The notes: a model not told the origin generated them from the letters alone. A stretch of 62,378 nt of DNA from Methanosarcina sp. 2.H.T.1A.6 (GCF_000979455.1 NZ_JJOY01000039.1:1-62378); one strand, 5' to 3'; positions 45,367 to 54,593 are shown, counted from the stretch's first letter. Program-made: numbers and translations.

Positions 45367-46433
45367 CCAAAAATCTCCTTTTCTTTACTGCGCAGCAGAT
45401 ACACAAGGTAAGGTGCACCTACGATAGCAGTGATAATCCCGATAGGGATTTCTGCCGAAGTAAGAGTACGCGCAATCGTATCACAAAAAATAATATAAAC
45501 ACCCCCCATCAGTGCTGCGGTAGGTATGACAAAACGGTTATCCGGACCCTGGATCAGGCGAGCGGCATGGGGCATCATCAGACCGACCCATGCAATAATT
45601 CCGACTGAAGATACGCAGACGGCAGTCACCAGCGTGGCCAGCACAATGAAAATAAATTTAAAAACTTCCGGATTCACACCCATAGCCCGAGCTTCCTCAT
45701 CGCCCATGGAAAGGACGTTTAGTTTCCACCCGAAGAACCACATAATAGCTACGGATATTAACACAACAGGCACAGTTAGATACACATCATCCCATGTGGT
45801 ATAGTAGAAGCCACCCATCATCCAAAAGACAATTTCCCTCAATTGTGTGTCGTTTGAGAGGTATTTCATGATAGAGACGCACGCGGAAAATATCGAGCCT
45901 ATGATGACACCGGCGAGCACAAGCGTAACCACGGGCGTCTGTCCCCTGTTCCTTGCCAGTGTATATGCCAGTAATACGGAGAGCGAGGCAAATAGGAAAG
46001 CACCCAGCTGTATAGAAATAAAGATATGAGGATAAACGATTCCCAGAGCTGCACCAAAAGCCGCTCCCGAAGACACCCCAAGGATGTACGGCTCCACAAG
46101 AGGATTGTGGAAACATCCCTGATAAATCGACCCTGCCACAGAAAGCCCGATACCAACGGTTATAGCCATAATGATCCTCGGAAAACGGATAGTCCAGATA
46201 ATCGTGTTTTTCAGTTTATTCAGAGAATCCACATTATCCGGTGAAAACAGGTGAGTAGCGATGATAGAGTACACTTCCAGTATAGAAACATGATATGTCC
46301 CCAAACAGATTGTGATAATCCCACCTGCCACCATAACAACAGCGAGAAAAAGCATAATACACAATTTCCTCGTCTCAAAAAAATCGAGGGCGGGACGGGG
46401 TGATATTTTCACGTCAGTCGATACTTCTTCCAT
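45363..46433 (-). CDS. FecCD-type ABC transporter permease
   Basis: 356 aa with about ten membrane helices. Family landmarks are VGIGLSVAGSIYQGCFHNPL, EPYILGVSSGAAFGAALG, VVTLVLAGVIIGSI, and GIIAWVGLMMPHAARL, the loop that contacts the ATPase. The subfamily imports iron chelates, haem or cobalamin. It ends in SKEKEIFG. The receptor gene lies 9 bp upstream, giving the operon order receptor-permease-ATPase on the minus strand. Confidence 0.93.
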   Translation of the reverse strand: MEEVSTDVKISPRPALDFFETRKLCIMLFLAVVMVAGGIITICLGTYHVSILEVYSIIATHLFSPDNVDSLNKLKNTIIWTIRFPRIIMAITVGIGLSVAGSIYQGCFHNPLVEPYILGVSSGAAFGAALGIVYPHIFISIQLGAFLFASLSVLLAYTLARNRGQTPVVTLVLAGVIIGSIFSACVSIMKYLSNDTQLREIVFWMMGGFYYTTWDDVYLTVPVVLISVAIMWFFGWKLNVLSMGDEEARAMGVNPEVFKFIFIVLATLVTAVCVSSVGIIAWVGLMMPHAARLIQGPDNRFVIPTAALMGGVYIIFCDTIARTLTSAEIPIGIITAIVGAPYLVYLLRSKEKEIFG

Positions 46434-46442
46434 GATTTACAC

Positions 46443-47750
46443 CTAGAAATCAGACTCCACTGTCCAATCCAGCCACTGGTTTGAACGAAGTTCCTCTGCA
46501 GTTGTCCTGTTCACGCCATATACATCCTGGTAGAAATCAAGGGCAAACTCATGAACCTTGATATCGCTGAACAGGTCAGGATAACAGGCTTTGGCTATGA
46601 CCATCATATCAATAGGGTATTCTGTCCTGCGTGCACAGTTCATTGGCGTCCATGGCATGGCATACACCCGTTTGTTCAGGACTGCACGCATGTTCTGAAG
46701 ATTCTGATAATACGGCGCCTCATACAACTCGCGCGGCGGGTGGAATCCATTTGCAGTGGGCAAAAGTATGACATCCGGATCTAAAGCCATCACTTGTTCC
46801 GCATTTAATAGTTTACCTGAGCCTGTGTCACGGTACACATTTCTACCATTACATATATTTTCAATAATGTAAGATTCAGGCGTGTCAGTACCAGATACAG
46901 TCCCTGCCCCGCCAGATCTTCTGGCATTTGGAGACAAACCGATATAGAGTACACTACTCTTTTCATTGTCAGGTATGTCTCGGGTACGTTCCCGGATCAT
47001 CTTCTCGGTGCTTTCCAGGTAATCAGCCAGAACCATCACCTTCTGTTCTTTTCCAAACAACTGGCCAATCACGCGCATTTCATCTCTCATCGTTCCCAGG
47101 TCAGAATTTTGAAAATATGAAGGTGAATACAATACCACAAGTGGTATACCCAGAGACTCGATAGCTGATATAGTCTTCGTGATTTTTTCCTCATTACTGG
47201 TGCCGATTGTACAGTCCCCAACCCGCATGATAACAACATCGGGATTCACGTCTGCCAATGTCTCATAGCTGATTATGTTACCCTGGGGAGAGTTAATACA
47301 GGGCGTTTCATTCAACCATGGATGCAGGTATTTCATTGTATTCCATCCATGTACGTACGAATAATTACTTCCATATATCGTGGTGTATGAATATGAGTAG
47401 TCTCGTTTGAGTGACCATGACCCGATAGCCACGACTTTATCTATCTCGCTAAGATTCGTCAGGACACCTTCAACGAACCCGTCATCGATTGTAGCAATAC
47501 GCTGGATGTCCTTTGGCACTTTTACCTGCACGCCACGCATATCCGTCACGTAACGATATTGTTCATCAGGTGAGTCTGCTGTCGTTGATAAGTTTGCGGC
47601 AGTTGTTGTAATCGGTCCTGTCTTTTCTATGCACCCTTCTACTGATACTATAAGGAACACAATAAGTACACACAACATTAAACCCTTTTTAAAGAGAAAA
47701 CAACTCGACGGCTTGTTTATTCGATGATTATTGTTAGGATTATCGTTCAT
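46443..47750 (-). CDS. TroA/FecB-like substrate-binding lipoprotein 1
   Basis: 435 aa. A cytoplasmic N-terminus of ~25 residues (MNDNPNNNHRINKPSSCFLF) leads to a hydrophobic segment and lipobox SVEGC, so a membrane-tethered receptor. The mature part has the two-lobe fold: DMRGVQVKVPKDIQRIATID at the start and NPDVVIMRVGDCTIG in the lobe-1 end. A long backbone helix and YIENICNGRNVYRD come next. It ends with PWTPMNCARRTEYPIDMMVI and QWLDWTVESDF. The conserved Cys-Ala-Arg-Arg and Gly-Asp-Cys motifs also occur in the second receptor and may shape the ligand site. Ligand unknown. Confidence 0.88.
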   Translation of the reverse strand: MNDNPNNNHRINKPSSCFLFKKGLMLCVLIVFLIVSVEGCIEKTGPITTTAANLSTTADSPDEQYRYVTDMRGVQVKVPKDIQRIATIDDGFVEGVLTNLSEIDKVVAIGSWSLKRDYSYSYTTIYGSNYSYVHGWNTMKYLHPWLNETPCINSPQGNIISYETLADVNPDVVIMRVGDCTIGTSNEEKITKTISAIESLGIPLVVLYSPSYFQNSDLGTMRDEMRVIGQLFGKEQKVMVLADYLESTEKMIRERTRDIPDNEKSSVLYIGLSPNARRSGGAGTVSGTDTPESYIIENICNGRNVYRDTGSGKLLNAEQVMALDPDVILLPTANGFHPPRELYEAPYYQNLQNMRAVLNKRVYAMPWTPMNCARRTEYPIDMMVIAKACYPDLFSDIKVHEFALDFYQDVYGVNRTTAEELRSNQWLDWTVESDF

Positions 47751-47917
47751 ATACGACCACCGTAATAATAATTGATTGTTTTTTATTACATTTTACTACA
47801 TAATACTATCGAATTGGGTATTATAAATAAGATCATATAAGATCGTAACAGTTATTGTTAAAAATTAGACATTATATGCAAAAATAAGAAAGGACAGTTT
47901 AGTATAAAGGGTTAAAA
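47751..47917. promoter_or_regulatory. divergent promoter region of the uptake cluster
   Basis: This 167-bp AT-rich spacer separates the receptor-permease-ATPase operon (minus) from the thioredoxin-CcdA gene (plus). TATTATAAATAAG near 47819-47831 is TATA-like for either direction. A GATCATATAAGATCG near-palindrome lies at 47831-47846 and could be an operator. Confidence 0.4.
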
Positions 47918-49336
47918 ATGGTAGGATCTATAGATCATCGGTATTCCGGAAATCTAATGGAAGAAACAGTATGTGATCTATTCACATTTTTAATAATTAT
48001 TATTATAACTCTTACTGCTTTGCCTTCAGTCGCTTATGCGGATGATGTGAAACCTGTCACAGTTATATATCTCTATGATGAAAGCTGCCACCGGTGTACC
48101 GAAGTAATGCCAGTAGTCAGGCAGGCTGTTGAAGAAGCCCGCAAAGAAGACTTATCTGTTGATTATCAGGAAATCAGGGTCAATTCACAAAAAGGCGCAT
48201 CTTATGTAGATCGATATGGTATGACAGACATCCCGAATCTGATCATCGATAACCATACAATCATTGGTCCCTCAAACCTTGAGGGAGAGCACGGAACTGT
48301 TCTAAAGAATATTAAGGATACAATAGCGTCTTCTTATGGATATGCTTCGCCAGTGATCGTGCATACGACTGCAGTGAAAAAGAGTAAAAGCGACAGTAAT
48401 GTCACGGTAACCGTGTATATATCCAACCAGGAAAACACACCTATTAATGTCAGTCTTTCCGGAGGGCTGACAGAGGGCTCCCGGTTAGTTTCAGGGCAAT
48501 TTTTCTGGAGCGGACCATTGCAGCCGGGAGCTGAGGAAAAGGTCACATACGTGCTATCGGGAGGCAATACCTCTTACGTATCCCCATCTGCCGTATATTA
48601 CGAGGATGACAGTGGCAGTCACATTATCACAGACAGTTATGTGTCCGTCGGCACGATTCCAGTGTTCTCAGTCCCCATTGCGTTTGTATCCGGAGTCATG
48701 GCTGCATTTTCCCCGTGTATCCTCGCAGTCATGGCATATATGACCGCGCTGGCAGCTTCTGGAGAAAGACGGTACTTAATGCTGATTAATGTAATTGCGT
48801 TTTCTGCAGGGCTGCTCTTTATGTATGCACTGATAGGCATTTGCTTCTACAGGATCAGTACAACCATACCCTCCATGTATAGTCTTGCCAAAAATACAAT
48901 TATCGTTTCGATTCTCTTCATCGGCTCTACCATGATAATCAGGGAATTATTCCACTATGAGTACAGCTTCTCGGATTCAGGGTTTAAAAAGTTCGTTTCT
49001 TTGCTGCGGCCTTATAGCAAAATAAATATGGTTGGGTGCAGCTTTGCCATGGGGCTGGGATTCGGCCTGATTAAAATACCCTGCACTGGCGGACCATATC
49101 TAGCGATACTCGGCATGATGGCTGGCCAGAGAAGTTCATTTCAGGGATTATACTGCCTGATGGCTTACAATATAGGCGTCGTGTTACCGGTACTGAGTCT
49201 GGGGACGCTGCTCTCTTTAGGATTTTCCGCCCACGAGTTGGACATGATCAGAACACAACACCGGGCCGTCATAAATGTTTCAACTGGAATCACTCTCTTT
49301 ATTCTGGCCTCATTGCTGGCACTTAATGTAATATGA
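47918..49336 (+). CDS. thioredoxin-CcdA fusion (DsbD-like thiol-redox membrane protein)
   Basis: 472 aa. A signal/membrane segment (TFLIIIIITLTALPSVAYA) is followed by an extracytoplasmic thioredoxin-like domain with active site ESCHRC (Cys 57 and 60) and cis-Pro in MTDIPNLII. A beta-rich Ser/Thr/Asn domain (about 145-245) precedes six or more helices of the CcdA family. Those carry the two redox cysteines expected in the membrane: AFSPCILAVMAYM (about 267) and IKIPCTGGPYLAIL (about 389). The design would bring reducing equivalents from the cytoplasm to an outside thiol. Its place between the two receptors suggests reduction of a receptor, ligand or disulfide. Confidence 0.85.
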   Translation: MVGSIDHRYSGNLMEETVCDLFTFLIIIIITLTALPSVAYADDVKPVTVIYLYDESCHRCTEVMPVVRQAVEEARKEDLSVDYQEIRVNSQKGASYVDRYGMTDIPNLIIDNHTIIGPSNLEGEHGTVLKNIKDTIASSYGYASPVIVHTTAVKKSKSDSNVTVTVYISNQENTPINVSLSGGLTEGSRLVSGQFFWSGPLQPGAEEKVTYVLSGGNTSYVSPSAVYYEDDSGSHIITDSYVSVGTIPVFSVPIAFVSGVMAAFSPCILAVMAYMTALAASGERRYLMLINVIAFSAGLLFMYALIGICFYRISTTIPSMYSLAKNTIIVSILFIGSTMIIRELFHYEYSFSDSGFKKFVSLLRPYSKINMVGCSFAMGLGFGLIKIPCTGGPYLAILGMMAGQRSSFQGLYCLMAYNIGVVLPVLSLGTLLSLGFSAHELDMIRTQHRAVINVSTGITLFILASLLALNVI

Positions 49337-49693
49337 TCGATAGGTGATTACTACCATCACTGAAGTGACAGACATCTACCAGAATTCTAAAGCACATCAA
49401 TAAGGTAAAGGTTTCTAAAGACATGATAAGATCTTTTTTAATATTGATAACATCTAATAATATACATAACACAAAATAGACAAGTATATTAATAAGAAGT
49501 TAAATTAAAGTGCTACAAACTATTATTATCATTAATAGTTGTTTATGTAAATTAAAATATTGAATGCTGCGATTTTCCGACTTACACGTAAGATTTAGCA
49601 TAAAAACAGCACTTTCAAACGTATTGTTCCCTGGAAGGTTACAAAACGCTACAAATAATGATCAATCAGTAAACAACTGAAGTTGAGGTTTTT
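49337..49693. other. AT-rich spacer before receptor 2
   Basis: No gene is visible. AACAACTGAAGTTGAGG just before the next start supplies its ribosome site (TTGAGG). Confidence 0.5.
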
Positions 49694-50920
49694 ATGAATA
49701 AATTGATTGTTTGTATGTTTTTGATTTTACTCGTTAGTTTGCCTTTTTCCGGATGCACATCAGAAAAAGCCACTTTACCAGCAACTGACCCATCAACAAA
49801 CGATGAATCCAGCATTATCACGGATATGAGAGGTGTCCAGGTAAAAGTGCCGAAAAACATCACAAGAACCGCCGTGATAAGTGACGGCTTCGTCGAATGT
49901 GTAATGATCAGCCTGGGTGTCCAGGATAATATTGTGGCTGTTGGTACCACGATCACCCCTAATAATAAAGTAGAAATTCCGAGTGTCAAGGGAGAAAATA
50001 TTACGTATGAGAATGGCCAAAACACAATGCTTTACCTAGACCCTTCGATAAAAGATACAATCCGGTTAACGCCCCAACAGTACAACGTCATAAGCTTCGA
50101 AGCTCTTGCAAGTTCAGATCCTGATGTAATAATTCTCAGAGTAGGAGATTGTTCAGTCGGGTGGGACAACCGTGATACAATGAATAAAACAATCAATACG
50201 ATGGAATCACTTGGAATCCCTGTGATAGTCCTGTATTCACCTACATATTACTCAAACTCAGACCTATCTACCATAAGAGAAGAGATCAAAATTATCGGAC
50301 AAATTTTCGGTAAACAGGAGAAGGCTCTCGAGTTAGCTGATTACATCCAGAGCACGGAGAAGATGATATCGGACAGGACCAGGGATATACCTGAGACCGA
50401 CAAGCCTTCAGTATTATATTTAGGTCTTTCACCCAATGCCAGAAAAGCCGGAGGTTCAGGTCATTCATGGGGAATCGATACACCAGAATCGTACACTATC
50501 GAAGGCATTGTACATGCGAAGAATGCCTACAGGGATACTGGCACTGCAAAAATACTGAATGCCGAGCAGGTTCTTGCCATTGACCCTGATGTTATATTAC
50601 TGGCTACCTCATGGGGATACCATCCAGCCAGGGAACTTTACGAAGCGCCATACTACCAGAACCTGAATGAACTGAGCGCTATCAAGAACAAAAAAGTCTA
50701 TTCTATGCCGTGGACGCCCTCAAACTGCGCCCGTCGCCTGGAATACCCTATCGACCTGATGATAACAGCGAAGGCATGTTACCCGGAAAAATTCCAGGAT
50801 ATTAAAGTCCATGAATGGGTACTGGACTTCTACAAACAGGCATACAATGTCGATGACGAAACTGCGAGAGGTCTCAGGTCAGTACAGTGGCTCGACTGGA
50901 TGGAAGAGGAAGACTTCTGA
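49694..50920 (+). CDS. TroA/FecB-like substrate-binding lipoprotein 2
   Basis: 408 aa, paralogue of receptor 1 (about half identical by eye). Signal peptide and lipobox are FLILLVSLPFSGC. Shared stretches include DMRGVQVKVPKNITRTAVIS, VIILRVGDCSVGW, YLGLSPNARKAGGSGHSWG, PWTPSNCARRLEYPIDLMI and QWLDWMEEEDF. The Gly-Asp-Cys and Cys-Ala-Arg-Arg positions are kept. No second permease or ATPase accompanies it, so it probably feeds the same transporter with a different or modified ligand. Confidence 0.88.
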   Translation: MNKLIVCMFLILLVSLPFSGCTSEKATLPATDPSTNDESSIITDMRGVQVKVPKNITRTAVISDGFVECVMISLGVQDNIVAVGTTITPNNKVEIPSVKGENITYENGQNTMLYLDPSIKDTIRLTPQQYNVISFEALASSDPDVIILRVGDCSVGWDNRDTMNKTINTMESLGIPVIVLYSPTYYSNSDLSTIREEIKIIGQIFGKQEKALELADYIQSTEKMISDRTRDIPETDKPSVLYLGLSPNARKAGGSGHSWGIDTPESYTIEGIVHAKNAYRDTGTAKILNAEQVLAIDPDVILLATSWGYHPARELYEAPYYQNLNELSAIKNKKVYSMPWTPSNCARRLEYPIDLMITAKACYPEKFQDIKVHEWVLDFYKQAYNVDDETARGLRSVQWLDWMEEEDF

Positions 50921-50937
50921 GAATTGGGAAGAGAAGT

Positions 50938-50993
50938 GCGGAGAAAAATTTGAAAAGTTATTGAGGAGAAAAAAGTTATTGAGGAGAATTTTC
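50938..50993 (+). promoter_or_regulatory. duplicated ribosome-binding leader of the methyltransferase
   Basis: The string AAGTTATTGAGGAGAA occurs twice in direct succession (50955-50970 and 50973-50988), giving two strong GAGGAG Shine-Dalgarno sites. The second is correctly placed before the ATG at 50994. It may reflect slippage or serve to raise translation. Confidence 0.55.
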
Positions 50994-51821
50994 ATGATGA
51001 ATAACACTACAGACTATGGAGAGATCTGGAAAACGATGATGGCAGAGAGTAAGAAGACGAACTTTGAAAGTGGCAGATTCTGGACAATGGAAGAGGCAGT
51101 AAAATATGACACGCAGATCAAGATGGACAACTGGAGTTTTTCCAGAAACTTGATTAAACGGATTGATTTTACTCCGGATTCAAAAGTTCTGGATATCGGA
51201 GCTGGTCCCGGTACACTGACCATACCGCTCGCAGGCATGGTCAAGCACGTCACCGCCGTCGAGCCTTCAGATGGTATGTTATACTGCCTGAAAGAGAACA
51301 TCAAAACAAATGGGTTAAATAATGTTTCCTGGATCCAGAAGAGGTGGGAAGATGTAGATATCAAAGATCTGGACTCACCATACGATATAGTTATCGCCTC
51401 GTTTTCCCTGGCCATGCCGGACATCAGAGAGGCGGTGATTAAAATGAACGACATGTCCTCGAAATATGTCTACCTGAACTGGTTCGCAGGTATGCCGTCC
51501 TGGGAAAAAACGTATGCGGAAGCCTGGCAGAGGGTCCACGGTACTCCATATAATATCTACCCGCAGATTGACTGCATATATAAAGTGCTGTACGACATGG
51601 GGATATACCCGAACGTCACCGTGTACCCTGATTACTGGGAACTGATCTATCCGGAAATGGAAGCAGCAGTTAATCATTACAGACGGATTGTCAACGCGAC
51701 CACAACCGAACATGATGCAATACTACAAAAGTATATATCCGAAGCATTTTCCTGCGAGAACGGAGACATCAGGATGAAGGAAAAATCATACTCTGCCTGG
51801 CTTTGGTGGGAAAAGTCGTAA
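50994..51821 (+). CDS. class I SAM-dependent methyltransferase
   Basis: 275 aa from the ATG with GAGGAGAA 5-12 nt upstream; an in-frame extension inside the preceding gene is not preferred. The Rossmann core has motif I KVLDIGAGPGTLTIPLA, motif II VTAVEPSDGML, and DIVIASFSLAMPD as motif IV. The second half (NWFAGMPSWEKTYAEAWQ, IYPQIDCIYKVLYDMGIYPN) is substrate-specific and resembles methyltransferases often found next to archaeal metal-chelate importers. There is no signal peptide, so it acts in the cytoplasm, perhaps on the imported molecule. Substrate unknown. Confidence 0.8.
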   Translation: MMNNTTDYGEIWKTMMAESKKTNFESGRFWTMEEAVKYDTQIKMDNWSFSRNLIKRIDFTPDSKVLDIGAGPGTLTIPLAGMVKHVTAVEPSDGMLYCLKENIKTNGLNNVSWIQKRWEDVDIKDLDSPYDIVIASFSLAMPDIREAVIKMNDMSSKYVYLNWFAGMPSWEKTYAEAWQRVHGTPYNIYPQIDCIYKVLYDMGIYPNVTVYPDYWELIYPEMEAAVNHYRRIVNATTTEHDAILQKYISEAFSCENGDIRMKEKSYSAWLWWEKS

Positions 51822-52541
51822 ATCAGTCCGGATGGTGTATAACATACCATCCATATATTTTTCATGTCTAAATCTTTGCCATTTTCTCAAATCCTTCTTA
51901 TTCTCAAAAAATAATTAAACTCGATAATTAACTCAGTAGTTAATATTGTTTACATAAACCAGCCTTTATGTCCAAAAATACTATTCTTTAAATGTACTTT
52001 TAGGGGGATAACTGTAAATTACGGCATTAACGAAAGAAAGGAATTACAAGCCTTATCTTGGTAACGAATTAAAGAAGGGACTAGTGTCGCATCAGCAGTA
52101 AAATGTCGTATATAGCCGATTATAACTATTCGTAATCCTTTAATCCTTGAGGATTGACGCGACACTAGATAAAATTGTAAATCTTATAGTTATGTTTATC
52201 ATAAAAAATCAGCACCATATTTTTATTTAAGTTTTCGCAGTTAGCTTCTTGCTTACTTCCATCTTTTTTACCTTTGAAAATGCTTATGAAATTTTGAGAT
52301 CATAGAAATGACATCTAGAGAATGAATCATTTGATATTCTCTATTTTGATTATGCCTTATTTTCTACTTATTTTACTGGAAAGAAAAATGATGGCCGAGG
52401 AGGGGACATACTAACATATATAAAAAATGCAAACAATTACCCATTATAATTAAAGATTTATATAAAGTCGATTTTGCAATAGGCTCTATCGATTTGAGAG
52501 CTTTTAAATCGCTTTAATTCAGCACTAAAGAGGGATTAATA
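51822..52541. other. long AT-rich spacer carrying a miniature element
   Basis: 720 bp with no supportable gene. An 88-bp inverted-repeat element is inserted at 52081-52168. The rest is AT-rich; CTATTCGTAATCCT lies inside the element. The last 40 bp hold the ribosome site of the 5'-nucleotidase. Confidence 0.6.
52081..52168. mobile_element. miniature inverted-repeat element, copy 1
   Basis: This 88-bp element has terminal inverted repeats CTAGTGTCGCATCA ... TTGACGCGACACTAG (13 of 15 paired) and no coding capacity. A second copy near 60.9 kb shares the interior blocks ATCAGCAGTAAAATG and GAGGATTGACGCGACACTAG. The outer CTAG may be the duplicated target. The parent transposase is not in the window. 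Confidence 0.75.
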
Positions 52542-54269
52542 CTGTCAAAGAACTGTGATCGTGCAATAAACAAAGTCAATCGGTATTTTGCCCTTCAGTT
52601 AGGCTTAATAATACTGGTCTTTCTGGCCTCATCGGGCTGCCTGGAAGTTTCAGGGCCTGAAAAGGGTACAATAGAAGTCCAGATCCTGGCCGTCAACGAT
52701 CTCCACGGTCAGCTTGAGCCGCCCACGAGCAAGATTATTACAGGATATAATGAGACAGGGGCTCCCATACGTGTCGATACAGGGGGTATGGAGTACCTGG
52801 CAACCCACATAAAGGATCTCAGTTCTAAGAACCCCAATACATTTGTGGTTTCAGCTGGAGATTCTACAGGTGCTAGCCCGCTTGCATCAGCCCTATTCCA
52901 CGACGAGCCAACAATAAAGGCCCTCAACATGATGGGATTCGATTTTTCGGCCGTGGGCAACCATGACCTGGATGAAGGGCCAGATGAGCTCATGCGCATT
53001 CAAAACGGCGGCTGCCACCCGAAGGATGGCTACTCTGGGAACTCATCCTTTGAAGGGGCAAGGTTCCAGTTCCTGGCTGCGAACGTAGTCAACGAGAGCA
53101 CTAACGCTACAATATTCCCGGCATACAATGTTACCTACATCCAGGGAGTTCCCATCGGGTTTATTGGAATAGCCTTGAAAGATACACCGTCCATAGTGGT
53201 ACCTTCTGGAGTGGAGGGGCTCAAGTTCCTGGATGAAGCTGAGACCATTAACAGGTATGTCGGAAAGCTGAAAAGTATGGGTGTAAAAACCATAGTGGTA
53301 ATAATCCATGATGGAGGCTTCCAGCAGGGACTATATAACGAGAGTGTGAATATGACTGGTCCCATCGTAGATGTTGTTAAAGCCACTGACGATGAAGTAG
53401 ATGTATTCATCACCGGCCACACCCACCAGGCATATAACGCAGTTATTGACGGCCGCATAGTGACAGAAGCTGGCTCAACAGGCAGTGTGCTCACAGATAT
53501 CGATCTTGTAATAAGCAATGAGACTTATGATGTGGTCAAAGGCAGTTCAAGAAACATCATAGTATCCAGAGATGTTCTAAAAGATTCCGGAGTAACCGAG
53601 ATAGTCAAGGAATGCAAATCGCTGGCTGCACCCCTTGAAACCAGGGTGATCGGAAACATTACTGGCAATATTACAACATCAGATAGTGATTCAGGTGAAT
53701 CCGCTCTTGGCGATGTCATAGCCGATGCTCAGCTCTATGCCACCTCTAACCCAAACTATGGCGGCGCTGTGATAGCTTTTATGAACCCGGGTGGTATTCG
53801 TGCTAACCTGACATATGAGCAGGTAAGCGGAGGTGAACTTCCCGGTGAGGTTACCTATGGTGAAGCCTTCAGCGTCCAGCCCTTTGGAAACAGCCTGGTC
53901 ACAATGACCTTGAACGGAGCTCAGATCGATGCTTTGCTGGAGCAGCAGTTCGACAACCCTTCTCCTAAAAGAAATCGTATACTGAAAGTCTCAAAAGGTT
54001 TTAGCTATGCCTGGAATGAAAGTGCCCCCACAGGTGAAAAGGTAGAGATCTCAAGTATAAAGATCAACGGCACTTCTATCGATCCGAACAGCTATTATCG
54101 CGTAACAGTGAATGGTTACCTGGCCGACGGAGGAGATCATTTCTCTGTCCTGAAGGCAGGAGTCGATAGGACGGGAGGATCCATAGATACAGATGCTCTC
54201 ATAAATTATCTAAGGACGTTCTCTCCGGTAGCTCCCGGATCTGATAATCGCATCGCTTTGGTGAAATAA
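52542..54269 (+). CDS. 5'-nucleotidase/2',3'-cyclic phosphodiesterase family lipoprotein, apparently CTG-started
   Basis: The frame is open back to a stop at 52515. It encodes a lipoprotein signal (GLIILVFLASSGC) directly before the catalytic domain, yet has no ATG, GTG or TTG ahead of it. A CTG at 52542 lies 7 nt after GAGGG, so I take it as start, giving 575 aa. Metallophosphatase motifs are LAVNDLHGQLEP, VVSAGDSTGAS, AVGNHDLDEG, VIIHDG and FITGHTHQAY. The C-terminal nucleotide-binding domain has MNPGGIRANLTYEQ, AFSVQPFGNSL and YLADGGDHFS. Starting at the later ATG 52788 would delete the first metal-binding motif. It would dephosphorylate nucleotides outside the cell. Confidence 0.85.
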   Translation: MSKNCDRAINKVNRYFALQLGLIILVFLASSGCLEVSGPEKGTIEVQILAVNDLHGQLEPPTSKIITGYNETGAPIRVDTGGMEYLATHIKDLSSKNPNTFVVSAGDSTGASPLASALFHDEPTIKALNMMGFDFSAVGNHDLDEGPDELMRIQNGGCHPKDGYSGNSSFEGARFQFLAANVVNESTNATIFPAYNVTYIQGVPIGFIGIALKDTPSIVVPSGVEGLKFLDEAETINRYVGKLKSMGVKTIVVIIHDGGFQQGLYNESVNMTGPIVDVVKATDDEVDVFITGHTHQAYNAVIDGRIVTEAGSTGSVLTDIDLVISNETYDVVKGSSRNIIVSRDVLKDSGVTEIVKECKSLAAPLETRVIGNITGNITTSDSDSGESALGDVIADAQLYATSNPNYGGAVIAFMNPGGIRANLTYEQVSGGELPGEVTYGEAFSVQPFGNSLVTMTLNGAQIDALLEQQFDNPSPKRNRILKVSKGFSYAWNESAPTGEKVEISSIKINGTSIDPNSYYRVTVNGYLADGGDHFSVLKAGVDRTGGSIDTDALINYLRTFSPVAPGSDNRIALVK

Positions 54270-54292
54270 GAGTACGTGAGTATCTATTGAGA

Positions 54293-54330
54293 GAATCTAT
54301 CGTAAGAATCTATCGTAAGAATCTATCGCG
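54293..54330. repeat. three tandem copies of a 13-bp unit
   Basis: GAATCTATCGTAA is repeated head to tail, the third copy ending in GCG. It lies just after the 5'-nucleotidase stop. Confidence 0.85.
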
Positions 54331-54342
54331 CGTATATCCTTC

Positions 54343-54372
54343 CGGCAGGTAATACTGCCGAAATATTTTTTT
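54343..54372 (+). terminator. intrinsic-type terminator of the 5'-nucleotidase gene
   Basis: A perfect 6-bp stem CGGCAG / CTGCCG with a 6-nt loop is followed by AAATATTTTTTT. The T-run suits archaeal termination. It is placed 74 nt after the stop codon. Confidence 0.65.
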
Positions 54373-54593
54373 AGCAGGTAACTTTCTTCCCGCCCTGAAA
54401 AAACGGGCTAATATTACTGAAAAATAACAAATGAAATAATTATTTTTCAATTTAAAGCTGAGACTGCCTATAATCAACTGTACAAACAGCTTGAATTTTA
54501 AGCTTTGATAGTGAAAGTAAAAGAAAAAACAGAAAAAGCTGAAAAATAGTATAAGAAATAGTATAATCTCCTATTGAGTAAAGAGAAAAAGCC

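Noticed and set aside
52788-52790. ATG as start of the 5'-nucleotidase
   Set aside because: It would remove the lipoprotein signal and the NDLHGQ metal motif, both clearly encoded upstream in the same frame.
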